Notes: a model not told the origin generated them from the sequence alone. A stretch of DNA of 64,000 bases from Ancylobacter sp. TS-1 (GCF_009223885.1 NZ_CP045144.1:62001-126000); one strand, 5' to 3'. Positions 36,115 through 44,194 are shown, counted from the first letter of the stretch. Program-made: numbers and translations.

Positions 36115-37402
36115 GGCGCTGGCCGCGCTCGACGCGCCGACGCTGGACTGGCTGCGCCACCACTGGCCGCTGATCGGCCGCGCCTCGCAGCAGCCGCCGG
36201 AAACGGCGCCGGGCGGCGGCGACTGGCTGACCTGGCTGCTGCTCGGCGGGCGCGGTGCCGGCAAGACGCGGGCGGGCGCGGAATGGGTGCGCGCCCTCGT
36301 CTTCGGGCGGGCGGGCCCGCCGGCCGGGCGCATCGCGCTGGTGGCGGAAAGCCTTGGCGATGTGCGCGAGGTGATGGTGGAGGGCGTCTCCGGCCTCCTC
36401 TCCGTGCATCCGTGTGCCGAGCGCCCGAGCTGGGAGCCGACCCGGCGCCGGCTGCAATGGCCGAACGGGGCGGTGGCGCAGGGCTTTTCCGCCGACGACC
36501 CCGAAAGTTTGCGCGGCCCGCAATTCGACGCCGCCTGGTGCGACGAGCTGGCCAAGTGGCGCTACGCGCAGGCGGCCTTCGACATGCTGCAATTCGGCCT
36601 GCGGCTCGGCGCCCGTCCGCGCCAGATGGTGACGACGACCCCGCGCCCGACCGCGCTCATCCGCGCGCTGCTCGCCGATCCGCGCACGGCGGTGACGCGG
36701 ATGGCGACGGCCGAGAACGCCGCGCATCTGGCCCCTCCCTTCCTCGCCACCGTGGTCGGCCGCTATGCCGGCACAAGGCTCGGCCGGCAGGAACTCGACG
36801 GCGAACTGGTCGAGGACCGGGCCGACGCGCTGTGGAGCCGGGCGGCGCTGGAGGCGGGACGCGAGAGCGCGGCGCCGGAGCTGCGGCGCCAGATGGTGCG
36901 CCTCGTGGTGGCGGTCGACCCGCCGGCCTCCTCGGGCAAGCGGGCCGATGCCTGCGGGCTCGTCGCGGCGGGGATCGACGCGGCGGGCATCGTCCACGTG
37001 CTGGCCGACGAGAGCGCGCAGGGGCTGACGCCCACGGGCTGGGGCGCGCGGGCGGTGGGCCTGTTCCACCGGCTCGACGCCGACCGCGTGGTGGTGGAGG
37101 TGAACCAGGGCGGCGAGATGGTGAAGACCATTCTGGCCGGCATCGACCCCGCTGTCCCGGTCGCCGAGGTGCGGGCGACGCGCGGAAAATGGCTGCGCGC
37201 CGAGCCGGTGGCCGCGCTCTACGAGCAGGGACGGGTGCGCCATGCCGGCGCCTTTCCCGCGCTGGAGGACGAGATGTGCGACTTCGCGCCGGAGGGACTT
37301 TCGGGCAGGCGCTCGCCCGACCGGCTCGACGCGCTGGTCTGGGCGGTGACGGCGCTGGCCCTCGGCCCCCGCGAGACCGCGCCGCGGGTGAGAAGGGTGT
37401 GA
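36029..37402 (+). CDS. GTA large terminase (g2)
   Basis: About 457 residues. Packaging ATPase and nuclease that fills GTA heads with host DNA. Walker A is GGRGAGKT and Walker B is near FDAAWCDELAKW; the C-terminal RNase H-like nuclease begins VVAVDPPAS and includes VVVEVNQGG and SPDRLDALVWA. ATG 36029 lies inside terS, preceded by GACGAGG; ATG 36044 is an alternative. GTA terminases lack sequence-specific packaging, which cannot be judged here. Confidence 0.95.
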   Translation: MKPAAMPTPSDASLARRLSACWRAGKLPEALAALDAPTLDWLRHHWPLIGRASQQPPETAPGGGDWLTWLLLGGRGAGKTRAGAEWVRALVFGRAGPPAGRIALVAESLGDVREVMVEGVSGLLSVHPCAERPSWEPTRRRLQWPNGAVAQGFSADDPESLRGPQFDAAWCDELAKWRYAQAAFDMLQFGLRLGARPRQMVTTTPRPTALIRALLADPRTAVTRMATAENAAHLAPPFLATVVGRYAGTRLGRQELDGELVEDRADALWSRAALEAGRESAAPELRRQMVRLVVAVDPPASSGKRADACGLVAAGIDAAGIVHVLADESAQGLTPTGWGARAVGLFHRLDADRVVVEVNQGGEMVKTILAGIDPAVPVAEVRATRGKWLRAEPVAALYEQGRVRHAGAFPALEDEMCDFAPEGLSGRRSPDRLDALVWAVTALALGPRETAPRVRRV

Positions 37403-37420
37403 GGGGGCGCTCCAACAGTC

Positions 37421-37508
37421 GTCATCCCGGCCGAAGCGAAGCGGAGCGCCGGGATCGTTCCCCGTCCTGCACGCGATCCCGGATCGGCCTGCGGCCGTCC
37501 GGGATGAC
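37421..37508. repeat. Palindromic repeat, family A copy 2
   Basis: GTCATCCCGG to GGGATGAC, with inner GCCGGGATCG / CGATCCCGGATC. Lies between terL and portal genes. Confidence 0.9.
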
Positions 37509-37535
37509 GGACTTGTTTCCAACCGGAGCCCTTCG

Positions 37536-38696
37536 ATGAAGCTCTTTCCCTTCTCCCTCGGCCGCCGCGCCGCCCCGCCCGAGGCCAAGGCGTCGCGGGC
37601 GCAGGCGCTGGTGGCGCTGCTGGCGGGCCAGCGGCCACAATGGACGCCGCGCGACTATGGCGCGCTGGCCCGCGAGGGCTACCAGCGCAACGCCATCGCC
37701 CATCGCTGCGTGCGGCTGATCGCGCAGAGCGTCGGCGAGGTGCGCTTCGTGCTCGCCGAGGAGGGGCGCGAGATCCCCGCCCATCCGCTGCTGGACCTGC
37801 TCGCCCGGCCCAATGGGCGCCTCAGCGGCACGGGTCTCATGGAGGCGCTGGCGAGCCATCTGATGATCGCCGGCAACGGCTATGTGGAGGCGGTGGCGCT
37901 GGGCGGAGTGCCGCGCGAGCTGCACGTGCTGCGCCCCGACCGCATGCGCGTCGTGCCGGGGGCGGATGGCTGGGCGCAGGCCTATGACTACACGGCCGGC
38001 GGGCGCACCGTGCGCTTCGCGCAGGACGGCGTGCCGCCGCCCATCCTCCATGTCGGCCTGTTCAACCCGCTCGACGACCATTACGGCGCCCCGCCGCTGG
38101 AGGCGGCGCAGGTGGCGCTCGACCTGCACAACGCCGCCGGCGCCTGGAACAAGGCACTGATCGACAATGCCGCCCGCCCTTCCGGCGCGCTGGTCTATGG
38201 CGGGGCGGGCAACCTCTCCGACGAGCAGTTCGACCGGCTGAAGGAGGAGCTGGAGGCGAATTTCGCCGGCGCCGCCAATGCCGGGCGCCCGCTGCTGCTG
38301 GAAGGCGGGCTCGACTGGCGCCCGCTCTCGCTCACGCCGAAGGAGATGGATTTCCTCGAGGCGAAGAACGCGGCGGCGCGCGAGATCGCGCTGGCCTTCG
38401 GCGTGCCGCCCATGCTGCTCGGCATTCCCGGCGACGCCACCTATGCCAATTACGCCGAGGCGAGCCGGGTGCTGTGGCGCCAGACCGTGCTGCCGCTGGC
38501 ACGCCGGCTGGGGCAGGACCTGTGCCACTGGCTCGCCCCCGCCTTCGGCACCGCCCGGCTGGACTTTGAGCCCGACCTCGACGCGGTGGAAGCGCTGCAT
38601 GGCGAGCGCGAGGCGCTGTGGCGCCGGGTGAACGAGGCGAGCTTCCTCACCGAGGACGAGAAGCGCCAGGCGGTGGGCTACGGGGTGCGGGGGTAG
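37536..38696 (+). CDS. HK97-family phage portal protein (GTA g3)
   Basis: 386 residues. Forms the dodecameric DNA gate at the head vertex. Family blocks are AYRCV-like NAIAHRCVRLIAQSVGEV, LMIAGNGYVEAV, LHVLRPDRMRV, ILHVGLFNPLDDHYGAPPLEAA, and the C-terminal FGVPPMLLGIPGDATYANYAEA. Length is typical for GTA/HK97 portals. GGAG lies before ATG 37536. It is flanked on both sides by palindromic repeats. Confidence 0.96.
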   Translation: MKLFPFSLGRRAAPPEAKASRAQALVALLAGQRPQWTPRDYGALAREGYQRNAIAHRCVRLIAQSVGEVRFVLAEEGREIPAHPLLDLLARPNGRLSGTGLMEALASHLMIAGNGYVEAVALGGVPRELHVLRPDRMRVVPGADGWAQAYDYTAGGRTVRFAQDGVPPPILHVGLFNPLDDHYGAPPLEAAQVALDLHNAAGAWNKALIDNAARPSGALVYGGAGNLSDEQFDRLKEELEANFAGAANAGRPLLLEGGLDWRPLSLTPKEMDFLEAKNAAAREIALAFGVPPMLLGIPGDATYANYAEASRVLWRQTVLPLARRLGQDLCHWLAPAFGTARLDFEPDLDAVEALHGEREALWRRVNEASFLTEDEKRQAVGYGVRG

Positions 38697-38727
38697 GGGC
38701 CCGCCGGAGCGGCACACCCATCCTCCC

Positions 38728-38812
38728 CTCATGGCCGGGCTTGACCCGGCCACCCAGCCTTTCGGCGCCGCGCGGACCGAGCCTGGGTCCCCGGGTCAAG
38801 CCCGGGGATGAG
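38728..38812. repeat. Palindromic repeat, family B copy 1
   Basis: CTCATGGCCGGGCTTGACC to CCCCGGGTCAAGCCCGGGGATGAG, long imperfect hairpin between portal and the small TM gene. Confidence 0.9.
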
Positions 38813-38841
38813 GGGGAAGTGTGCCGATAAAGGAGTCGCCG

Positions 38842-39030
38842 ATGCAACCGCTGTTCGCCGCCTTCGCCGAGAAGGCGGACATCGCCCATCTCGCGCTGCT
38901 GCTGTGGGCGCTCGGCGCTTCGGCGCTGGCCGGGCTCGCGCTGCGCGAACTGGGGCACGCCGCGCGCCGCTTCGACGAGTTCGTGCGCGAGATTGCGCGC
39001 TTCAACGCCCTGTTCGGAGACGAGACATGA
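38842..39030 (+). CDS. Small GTA membrane protein (g3.5 position)
   Basis: 62 residues with one hydrophobic helix (LALLLWALGASALAGLAL) and an amphipathic C-terminus (RRFDEFVREIARFNALFG). It occupies the place of g3.5 between portal and protease in GTA clusters. AAAGGAG six bases before ATG 38842 sets the start. Role unknown. It ends in an ATGA overlap with the next gene. Confidence 0.75.
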   Translation: MQPLFAAFAEKADIAHLALLLWALGASALAGLALRELGHAARRFDEFVREIARFNALFGDET

Positions 39031-39212
39031 CGTCGACACCCCGCATCCGGGCCTTCCTGCCCGGCCGCTTCAACGGGCTCGCCCCGCGCCTGCCGGCCCC
39101 GCACCGGGCCGGCGACGCGCCGCAGGTGTTCCGCCAGTTCGGCCGCACGCTGGGGCGCCTCGAACGCGCCGCCGCCACCCGCCGCCCGAGGGGCGAGGGA
39201 GACGGCGCATGA
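39027..39212 (+). CDS. Small basic protein in GTA cluster, function unknown
   Basis: 61 residues, basic, no TM. Coupled on both sides by ATGA overlaps (39027-39030 and 39209-39212), which strongly supports translation. FRQFGRTLGRLERAA looks like an amphipathic helix. No homology recognised. Confidence 0.65.
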   Translation: MTSTPRIRAFLPGRFNGLAPRLPAPHRAGDAPQVFRQFGRTLGRLERAAATRRPRGEGDGA

Positions 39213-39793
39213 GCGGCCCGGCGCGCATTCTCGCCCGCCATGGCGCGCCGGCGCTGGACACCAAGGCGCAAGCCGGCACCCTCGCCAATGTGGCGCCGGA
39301 CGGCTCCTTCGAGGGTTATGCGGCGCTGTTCGGTCGGGTCGATCTCGGCCGCGACCTGATCCTGCCCGGCGCCTTCGCCCGCTCGCTCGCCGAGCGCGGG
39401 GCGGGCGGGGTGCGCATGCTGTTCCAGCACGACCCGGCCGAGCCGATCGGCACCTGGCTGAGCTTGCACGAGGACGGCGTGGGCCTCTTCGTGCGCGGCC
39501 GCCTCGCGCTCGATGTCGGCCGCGCCCGCGAGGTGCTGGCGCTGATGCGCGCCGGGGCGCTGGACGGGCTTTCCATCGGCTTCCGCGCGGTGGAGGGACG
39601 CACCGACCCGCGCTCGCGGGTGCGCCGGCTGTCGCGCATCGACCTGTGGGAAGTGTCGGTCGTGACCTTTCCCATGCAGCCCGACGCCCGCATCGCCTCG
39701 GTGAAGCGGGCGGGCGACGCGCTGGCGGCGACGATCCGGCGCGGCGCGCGGCGCCTGCGGGCCTTTCCCGGGCTGCGGCCGGCGACGGCGTGA
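39209..39793 (+). CDS. HK97-family prohead protease (GTA g4)
   Basis: 194 residues. Cleaves scaffold segments of the capsid during head maturation. The serine-protease fold signature is present: FEGYAALFGRVD, LILPGAFARSL, catalytic His74 in MLFQHDPAEPIG and Ser122 in DGLSIGF, then LWEVSVVTFPM. Length is standard. Coupled to the upstream gene by ATGA. Confidence 0.96.
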   Translation: MSGPARILARHGAPALDTKAQAGTLANVAPDGSFEGYAALFGRVDLGRDLILPGAFARSLAERGAGGVRMLFQHDPAEPIGTWLSLHEDGVGLFVRGRLALDVGRAREVLALMRAGALDGLSIGFRAVEGRTDPRSRVRRLSRIDLWEVSVVTFPMQPDARIASVKRAGDALAATIRRGARRLRAFPGLRPATA

Positions 39794-39805
39794 AGCTGCT
39801 GCTTT

Positions 39806-39914
39806 CCTCTCCCCATTGGGGAGAGGTGGCCCGCGAAGCGGGTCGGTGAGGGGCGACAACATCGCGGAGCGGCGAAAGCCCCTCACCCCAACCCTCTCCC
39901 CGACGGGGAGAGGG
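39806..39914. repeat. Palindromic repeat, family D
   Basis: CCTCTCCCCATTGGGGAGAGG at the left, CCTCTCCCCGACGGGGAGAGG at the right, and a CGGTGAGGGG / CCCCTCACCC pair between. Lies between protease and capsid genes. Confidence 0.9.
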
Positions 39915-39972
39915 AGCACGCAATCGGCCATCCTCCTCCCGGCCAGTCCGGGACGGCGTTTCCATTCCGAAC

Positions 39973-41232
39973 ATGGACATGAGCAACATGGATCCCAGCA
40001 ATCCCGCCCCCGAGATGAAGTCCGCCGGCCCGGAAGTGACGGCGGCCTTCGAGGAATTCATGGGCGCCTTCGAGGCGTTCAAGGACGCAAACGACCAGCG
40101 CCTCGGCGAGCTGGAGCGGCGCGGCGGCGACGCCGTGACCGCCGACAAGGTGGAGCGCATCGGCGCCGCGCTCGACACCCAGAAGGCGCTGATCGACGAG
40201 CTGGTGCTCAAGGCCCGCCGGCCGGCGCTGGGCGGCGGCGATCTCGCGGTCGATCTGGCCGCCCGCGAGCACAAGGCGGCGTTCGACTCCTATGTGCGTA
40301 CCGGCGAGGCGGCCGGGCTGAAGCGGCTGGAGGCCAAGGCGCTCTCCGCCGGGGTCGGCACTGACGGCGGCTACACCGTGCCCGCCGAGACCGAGCGCGA
40401 GATCGGCCGCCGGCTCACCGCCCTGTCGCCGATCCGCGCCATCGCCGATGTCAGGGTGATTTCGGCCGGCACCTACAAGAAGCCGTTCATGACCTCCGGC
40501 CCGGCGGTCGGCTGGGTGGCCGAGACCGGCGCCCGCGCCCAGACCACGAGCCCGGTGCTGGACGAACTCGCCTTCCCGGCCATGGAACTCTACGCCATGC
40601 CGGCGGCGACGCAGACCCTGCTCGACGATTCGGCGGTCAACATCGACGAGTGGCTCGCCATCGAGGTCGAGGCCGCCTTCGCGGCGCAGGAGGGCACTGC
40701 CTTCGTGACCGGCGACGGGGTGGGCAAGCCGAAGGGCTTCCTCGCCTATGACACGGTGGCGGAGAACGCCTGGGCGTGGGGCAAGCTCGGTTTTGTGGCC
40801 ACCGGCGCGGCCGGCGACTTCCCCGCCGCCAACCCCTCCGACCCGCTGGTCGATCTCGTCTATGCGGTGAAGGCCGGCTACCGGCAGAATGGCGGCTTCG
40901 TGATGAGCCGGCGCACGCAGGGCGCGGTGCGCAAGCTCAAGGACGAGAACGGCCAGTATCTGTGGGCCCCGCCGACCGCGCCGGGGGCGCAGCCGAGCCT
41001 GCTCGGCTTCCCCGTGCACGAGGCCGAGGACATGCCGGGGATCGGCGCCGACAGCCTCTCGGTAGCGTTCGGCGATTTCCGCCGCGGCTATCTGGTGGTC
41101 GATCGCGCCGGGGTGCGCGTGCTGCGCGATCCCTATTCGGCCAAGCCCTATGTGCTGTTCTACACCACCAAGCGGGTCGGCGGCGGCGTGCAGGACTTCG
41201 ACGCCATCAAGCTGCTGAAGTTCGCGGCCTGA
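39973..41232 (+). CDS. HK97-family major capsid protein (GTA g5)
   Basis: 419 residues. Helical N-terminal delta/scaffold region (about residues 20-110) is removed by the prohead protease; the HK97 fold starts near LSAGVGTDGGYTVP. Later blocks are GWVAETGARAQT, TQTLLDDSAVNIDEWLA, FVTGDGVGKPKGFLAY, and the C-terminal FGDFRRGYLVVDR. Followed by a terminator that mainly serves the opposing peptide genes but may also weaken read-through to the tail genes. Confidence 0.97.
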   Translation: MDMSNMDPSNPAPEMKSAGPEVTAAFEEFMGAFEAFKDANDQRLGELERRGGDAVTADKVERIGAALDTQKALIDELVLKARRPALGGGDLAVDLAAREHKAAFDSYVRTGEAAGLKRLEAKALSAGVGTDGGYTVPAETEREIGRRLTALSPIRAIADVRVISAGTYKKPFMTSGPAVGWVAETGARAQTTSPVLDELAFPAMELYAMPAATQTLLDDSAVNIDEWLAIEVEAAFAAQEGTAFVTGDGVGKPKGFLAYDTVAENAWAWGKLGFVATGAAGDFPAANPSDPLVDLVYAVKAGYRQNGGFVMSRRTQGAVRKLKDENGQYLWAPPTAPGAQPSLLGFPVHEAEDMPGIGADSLSVAFGDFRRGYLVVDRAGVRVLRDPYSAKPYVLFYTTKRVGGGVQDFDAIKLLKFAA

Positions 41233-41243
41233 GGCCGGCGGAC

Positions 41244-41276
41244 AAAAGAAGGGGCGCTCCCTCGCGGGAGCGCCCC
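41244..41276 (-). terminator. Hairpin terminator between capsid gene and peptide genes
   Basis: GGGGCGCTCCC / GGGAGCGCCCC with loop TCGC (41251-41276). On the minus strand it is followed by TTCTTTTGT, a good T tract, so it terminates the three-peptide transcript. There is no T tract on the plus side. Confidence 0.85.
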
Positions 41277-41303
41277 ATGTGACGACGGTCGGGTCGGTCG
41301 GGA

Positions 41304-41516
41304 TCAGCGGGTCGAGCGCGCGTTCGCCTCGACGGACTGGGCGATGTAGCCGTCGGTGGTGGTGGGCACGGCCACCGTGGCGTTGCGGCCTTCGATGACC
41401 TGGGCCTGCGCGGTGGCGGGCGCGGTGTAGAGGCTGGCGTCACGGCCATCGGCGGCCTGCGCGGCGACGGAACCGAAAGCGGCCAGAGCCACGGCGGCGA
41501 TGATGATCTTGTTCAT
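41304..41516 (-). CDS. 70-aa secreted peptide, tandem copy 1
   Basis: 70 residues: a Sec signal peptide (IIIAAVALAAFGSVAAQA) and a 48-residue mature part containing DGRDASLYTAP, VIEGRNATVAVP and ending SVEANARSTR. No cysteines. It is nearly identical in layout and much of its DNA to the two genes upstream, so the three arose by recent tandem duplication. They lie on the opposite strand within the GTA structural cluster. Function unknown. Confidence 0.85.
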   Translation of the reverse strand: MNKIIIAAVALAAFGSVAAQAADGRDASLYTAPATAQAQVIEGRNATVAVPTTTDGYIAQSVEANARSTR

Positions 41517-41623
41517 GATGGATGCTCCAGAAGAGAGGGACGGCGCGCGCTCGAACGGGGCGCCGTCAGAGGTCGTGCCCCGGGGCGGGCGCCCCGGGAA
41601 CTGCGTTGACGATCAGGCGATGA

Positions 41624-41836
41624 TCACTTGGTCGAGCGGGCGTTCGCCTCGACGGCCTGGTTGATGTAGGCGTCCGTGCCGGCCGGGGCGGCCACGGCGG
41701 CGTTGCGGCCCTCGACGACCTGGACCTGCGCGTTGGCGGGGGCGGTGTAGAGGCTGGCGTCACGGCCATCGGCGGCCTGAGCGGCGACGGAACCGAAGGC
41801 GGCGAGAGCCACGGCGGCGACGAGAATCTTGTTCAT
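41624..41836 (-). CDS. 70-aa secreted peptide, tandem copy 2
   Basis: 70 residues with the same signal peptide and DGRDASLYTAP core. It differs most in the middle (AAVAAPAGTDAYINQA instead of ATVAVPTT.DGYIAQS) and ends in Lys. AAGGAAAA precedes the start; ATG 41842 is an alternative two codons upstream. The gap to copy 1 is 107 bases. The variable middle between conserved ends may mark the functional surface. Confidence 0.85.
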   Translation of the reverse strand: MNKILVAAVALAAFGSVAAQAADGRDASLYTAPANAQVQVVEGRNAAVAAPAGTDAYINQAVEANARSTK

Positions 41837-41906
41837 GGTCATTTTCCTTGAAGAAAGCCGGCGCTCACGCACATCGGGGGGCCGGCGGAAGTAGGGGGGC
41901 GTGAGA

Positions 41907-42119
41907 TCAGCGGGTCGAGCGCGCATTAGCCTCGACGGACTGGGCGATGTAGCCGTCGTTGGTGGTGGGCACGGCCACCGTGGCGTTGCGGCCTTCGACG
42001 ACCTGGACCTGCGCGTTGGCAGGGGCGGTGTAGAGGCTGGCGTCACGGCCATCGGCGGCCTGCGCGGCGACCGAACCGAAGGTGGCCAGAGCCACGGCGG
42101 CGAGGAGGATCTTGTTCAT
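41907..42119 (-). CDS. 70-aa secreted peptide, tandem copy 3
   Basis: 70 residues, very close to copy 1 in the mature part (NATVAVPTTNDGYIAQS) and to copy 2 at the N-terminus. It is the first gene after the candidate promoter region at 42190-42300, and a single transcript through all three copies to the terminator at 41244-41276 is likely. Function unknown. Confidence 0.85.
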   Translation of the reverse strand: MNKILLAAVALATFGSVAAQAADGRDASLYTAPANAQVQVVEGRNATVAVPTTNDGYIAQSVEANARSTR

Positions 42120-42393
42120 CTTGGTCTTCTCCACAGTGTGGGCGGCGGCCCGTTTCGGCCGCGCCGTTTTCGTGAGGAGAACCTAGTCGCTGCGCTGGCG
42201 CATCGCCAATTGCGATATGGCGACTGTCATATTGCGTGTACGCAATAACAATCGCGTGTCTGGCTGTAACAAAATCGCAGTCGAGCGCACACGACACATA
42301 CGTGCACGATAGAGCTTACGCCGGTCTGATTTGACCCGCCAGAGCGGGCGTCGGGCGATCCGCGTCGCAGCACATCCGCAAGCCGGGGCGCGT
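42120..42393 (-). promoter_or_regulatory. AT-richer control region of peptide genes with inverted repeat
   Basis: 274 gene-free bases between the protease gene end and peptide copy 3. A dyad TTGCGT-GT-ACGCAA lies at 42232-42245, with related elements CCAATTGCGATATGG and CATATTGCG just left of it. The stretch 42205-42310 is the most AT-rich inside the GTA cluster and probably holds the promoter of the peptide genes. The regulator is unknown. Confidence 0.5.
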
Positions 42394-43122
42394 CTACCGC
42401 GTCAGAGCGCGCAGCGTGGCGTCGATCCAGGCGCGCTGCGGGCCGACCAGCGTCGCGCCGGTGACGCCGCCGCAGCCGCGCGCCCCGCCGGCCGCCGTCG
42501 ACCAGCCGATGATGCCGGCCACCACGCCGTCGACCAGCACCGGGCCGCCGCTGTCGCCGGTGCAGCCGCCGCGCGCGGGGCCGTCCGACAGGCGCACCAT
42601 GATGCCGCCGGTCGTGCCGATGCTCGGCAGCTCGGCGCGGCGCAGCGTGCCGGCTGAGGCACCGTTGCCGTCCTTGGTCACGCCATAGCCGGCGATGACG
42701 AAGCCGGTGCGCTTCGCCGGCAGCGCCACCTGCGCCGACAGCTCGGCCGGCCGGAAGCCCGCCGGCAGGTTCTCGTTCAGCCGCACCAGGGCGAGGTCCG
42801 GGGTCGGGCGGCGGCTTTCGAAGGAATGCGGGTCGTAGGACGGGTGCAGCGCGATGCGGTTCACCGTGATCAGGCGCGGCCCGGCCGGCTCGAACACCAC
42901 CACCGCGTAGTCGGCCGCCGGCTGCACGCAATGGGCGGCGGTCAGCAGCACGTTCGGCCCCAGCACCACCCCGGTGCAGGAAGCCCCGCGCGTCGAGACG
43001 ATCATCGCCGTCTGCGCCTTCAGCGCCGCATCCGCCGGCTCGCCGCCGACAATGGCGCGGGCGGGTGTGGCCAGGAGGAGGGCGAGGCAGGCGGCGGCGA
43101 AGGGGCGGGCGAGACAGCGCAT
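42394..43122 (-). CDS. Secreted S1-family (chymotrypsin-fold) serine protease
   Basis: 242 residues. Signal peptide ends ARA at residue 23, so signal cleavage directly yields mature IVGG, the N-terminus that active S1 proteases need; no propeptide is required. The triad is His64 (TAAHC), Asp109 (DLALV) and Ser191 (GDSGGP). The specificity position two before Cys187 is Gly, not Asp, so Lys/Arg preference is unlikely. GGAG precedes ATG 43122. It is transcribed toward the peptide genes but separated from them by 274 bases. Embedded between GTA capsid and connector genes. Confidence 0.92.
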   Translation of the reverse strand: MRCLARPFAAACLALLLATPARAIVGGEPADAALKAQTAMIVSTRGASCTGVVLGPNVLLTAAHCVQPAADYAVVVFEPAGPRLITVNRIALHPSYDPHSFESRRPTPDLALVRLNENLPAGFRPAELSAQVALPAKRTGFVIAGYGVTKDGNGASAGTLRRAELPSIGTTGGIMVRLSDGPARGGCTGDSGGPVLVDGVVAGIIGWSTAAGGARGCGGVTGATLVGPQRAWIDATLRALTR

Positions 43123-43215
43123 GGGTCGCTCCGGAAGAGGGGGCGGCGCCGTTGTGGCGGCGCCCGGACGGAACGTCAATCGCCGGCAGCGCCGGTTTCC
43201 AGACAAGAGGACCTC

Positions 43216-43782
43216 ATGCCCGCGATCCTTCTCGCCGGGCCGACGGTCGAGCCGCTGACGCTCGCCGAGGCCAAGACCTATCTGCGCGTCGATCACGACG
43301 CCGAGGACGCGCTGATCGCCTCGCTGCTCACGGCGGCGCGGGCGACCGTCGAGGCGCTGACGCGGCGCTGCCTGATCGACCAGGACTGGCGCCTCGTGCG
43401 CGACGCCTGGCCGGCCTCCGGGCTGATCCCGGTGCCGGTGAACCCGCTGCGCGCGATCCTCGCCGCGCATGTGATCGGCGCGGAAGGCGGCGATGTCGAG
43501 GTGCCGCTGACGGCCTTCACCGCCGACACGGCGCGGCTGCCCGCACTGATCCGGGTGGAGCGCGGCGCGGTGCCGGCGCCGGGGCGCCCGCTCGCCGGCA
43601 TCGCGCTCGACCTGCGGGCCGGGCACGGCCCGGGCGCCGACCATGTGCCCTCGCCGCTGGTCGAGGCGGTGCGGGTGGTGCTGGCGCATTTCTACGAGCA
43701 CCGCGACGTGCCGGGGCCGGGCGCGGCCTTTCCCGCCCGGCTCGACGCGCTGGTCGGCCCCTACCGGGTGACGCGGCTGTGA
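43216..43782 (+). CDS. GTA head-tail connector/adaptor (g6)
   Basis: 188 residues. The N-terminal helices TLAEAKTYLRVDHDAEDALIASLLTAARATVEALT match gp6-like head-tail connectors that bind below the portal. A beta insert (residues ~70-140) and a C-terminal helix VEAVRVVLAHFYEHRD follow. AAGAGG precedes ATG 43216. It resumes the GTA plus-strand order after the minus-strand block and is GTGA-coupled to g7. Confidence 0.92.
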   Translation: MPAILLAGPTVEPLTLAEAKTYLRVDHDAEDALIASLLTAARATVEALTRRCLIDQDWRLVRDAWPASGLIPVPVNPLRAILAAHVIGAEGGDVEVPLTAFTADTARLPALIRVERGAVPAPGRPLAGIALDLRAGHGPGADHVPSPLVEAVRVVLAHFYEHRDVPGPGAAFPARLDALVGPYRVTRL

Positions 43783-44099
43783 GCGCGCTCGGTTCGTTGC
43801 GGCACCGGCTGGTGCACGAGACGCCGGTGGAGACGCCGGACGGGCTGGGCGGGGTCACCATCGCCTTCATCGCGGTCGACGCGCTGTGGGGCGCCATCGA
43901 GACCCGGGCGGCGCCGGCCGAGATCGCCGACCGCCCCGGCGCGGTGCTGACCCATGCGGTGACGGTGCGCGCGCCGGCGACGCTTCAGCCGGGCGACCGG
44001 CTGCGGCTGGGCGCGCGGCGCTTCCTCGTCGAGGCGGTGCGCGATCCCGACAATCGCGGCCGCTTCCTCCTCTGCGACTGCCGGGAGGAGACGCCGTGA
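43779..44099 (+). CDS. GTA head closure / stopper protein (g7)
   Basis: 106 residues of the phage head-tail joining family (SPP1 gp16-like). LGSLRHRLVHETPVETPDGLGG at the start and LQPGDRLRLGARRFLVEAVRDPDNRGRFLLCDC at the end are typical. It begins with GTG overlapping the g6 stop and ends in a GTGA overlap with the next tiny gene. Confidence 0.9.
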   Translation: MSALGSLRHRLVHETPVETPDGLGGVTIAFIAVDALWGAIETRAAPAEIADRPGAVLTHAVTVRAPATLQPGDRLRLGARRFLVEAVRDPDNRGRFLLCDCREETP

Positions 44100-44194
44100 G
44101 GTTCGAGGTGCGGGTGAGGGGGCTGGAGGCGCTGCGGCGCCGGCTCGCTGTGCTGGGCGAGCGGAGGACGGGGAGGCGGCGATGGGTACGGTGA
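44096..44194 (+). CDS. 32-codon ORF, probable remnant of HK97 gp10-like gene
   Basis: GTG start overlapping the g7 stop (GTGA) and ending 13 bases inside g8. The peptide VRFEVRVRGLEALRRRLAVLGERR matches the very beginning of HK97 gp10-type tail-completion proteins, which are normally over 100 residues. The rest of the gene is missing. It may be kept only for translational coupling between g7 and g8. Confidence 0.55.
   Translation: MRFEVRVRGLEALRRRLAVLGERRTGRRRWVR

Noticed and set aside
41304..42119. CRISPR array because of regularly spaced repeats
   Set aside because: The repeats are 213 bp long, each encodes the same secreted peptide, and there are only three. There are no short spacers or cas genes.
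43065..43215. Gene start for g6 upstream of 43216
   Set aside because: The longer frame runs through the protease start region on the other strand. ATG 43216 has a ribosome site and matches the family N-terminus.
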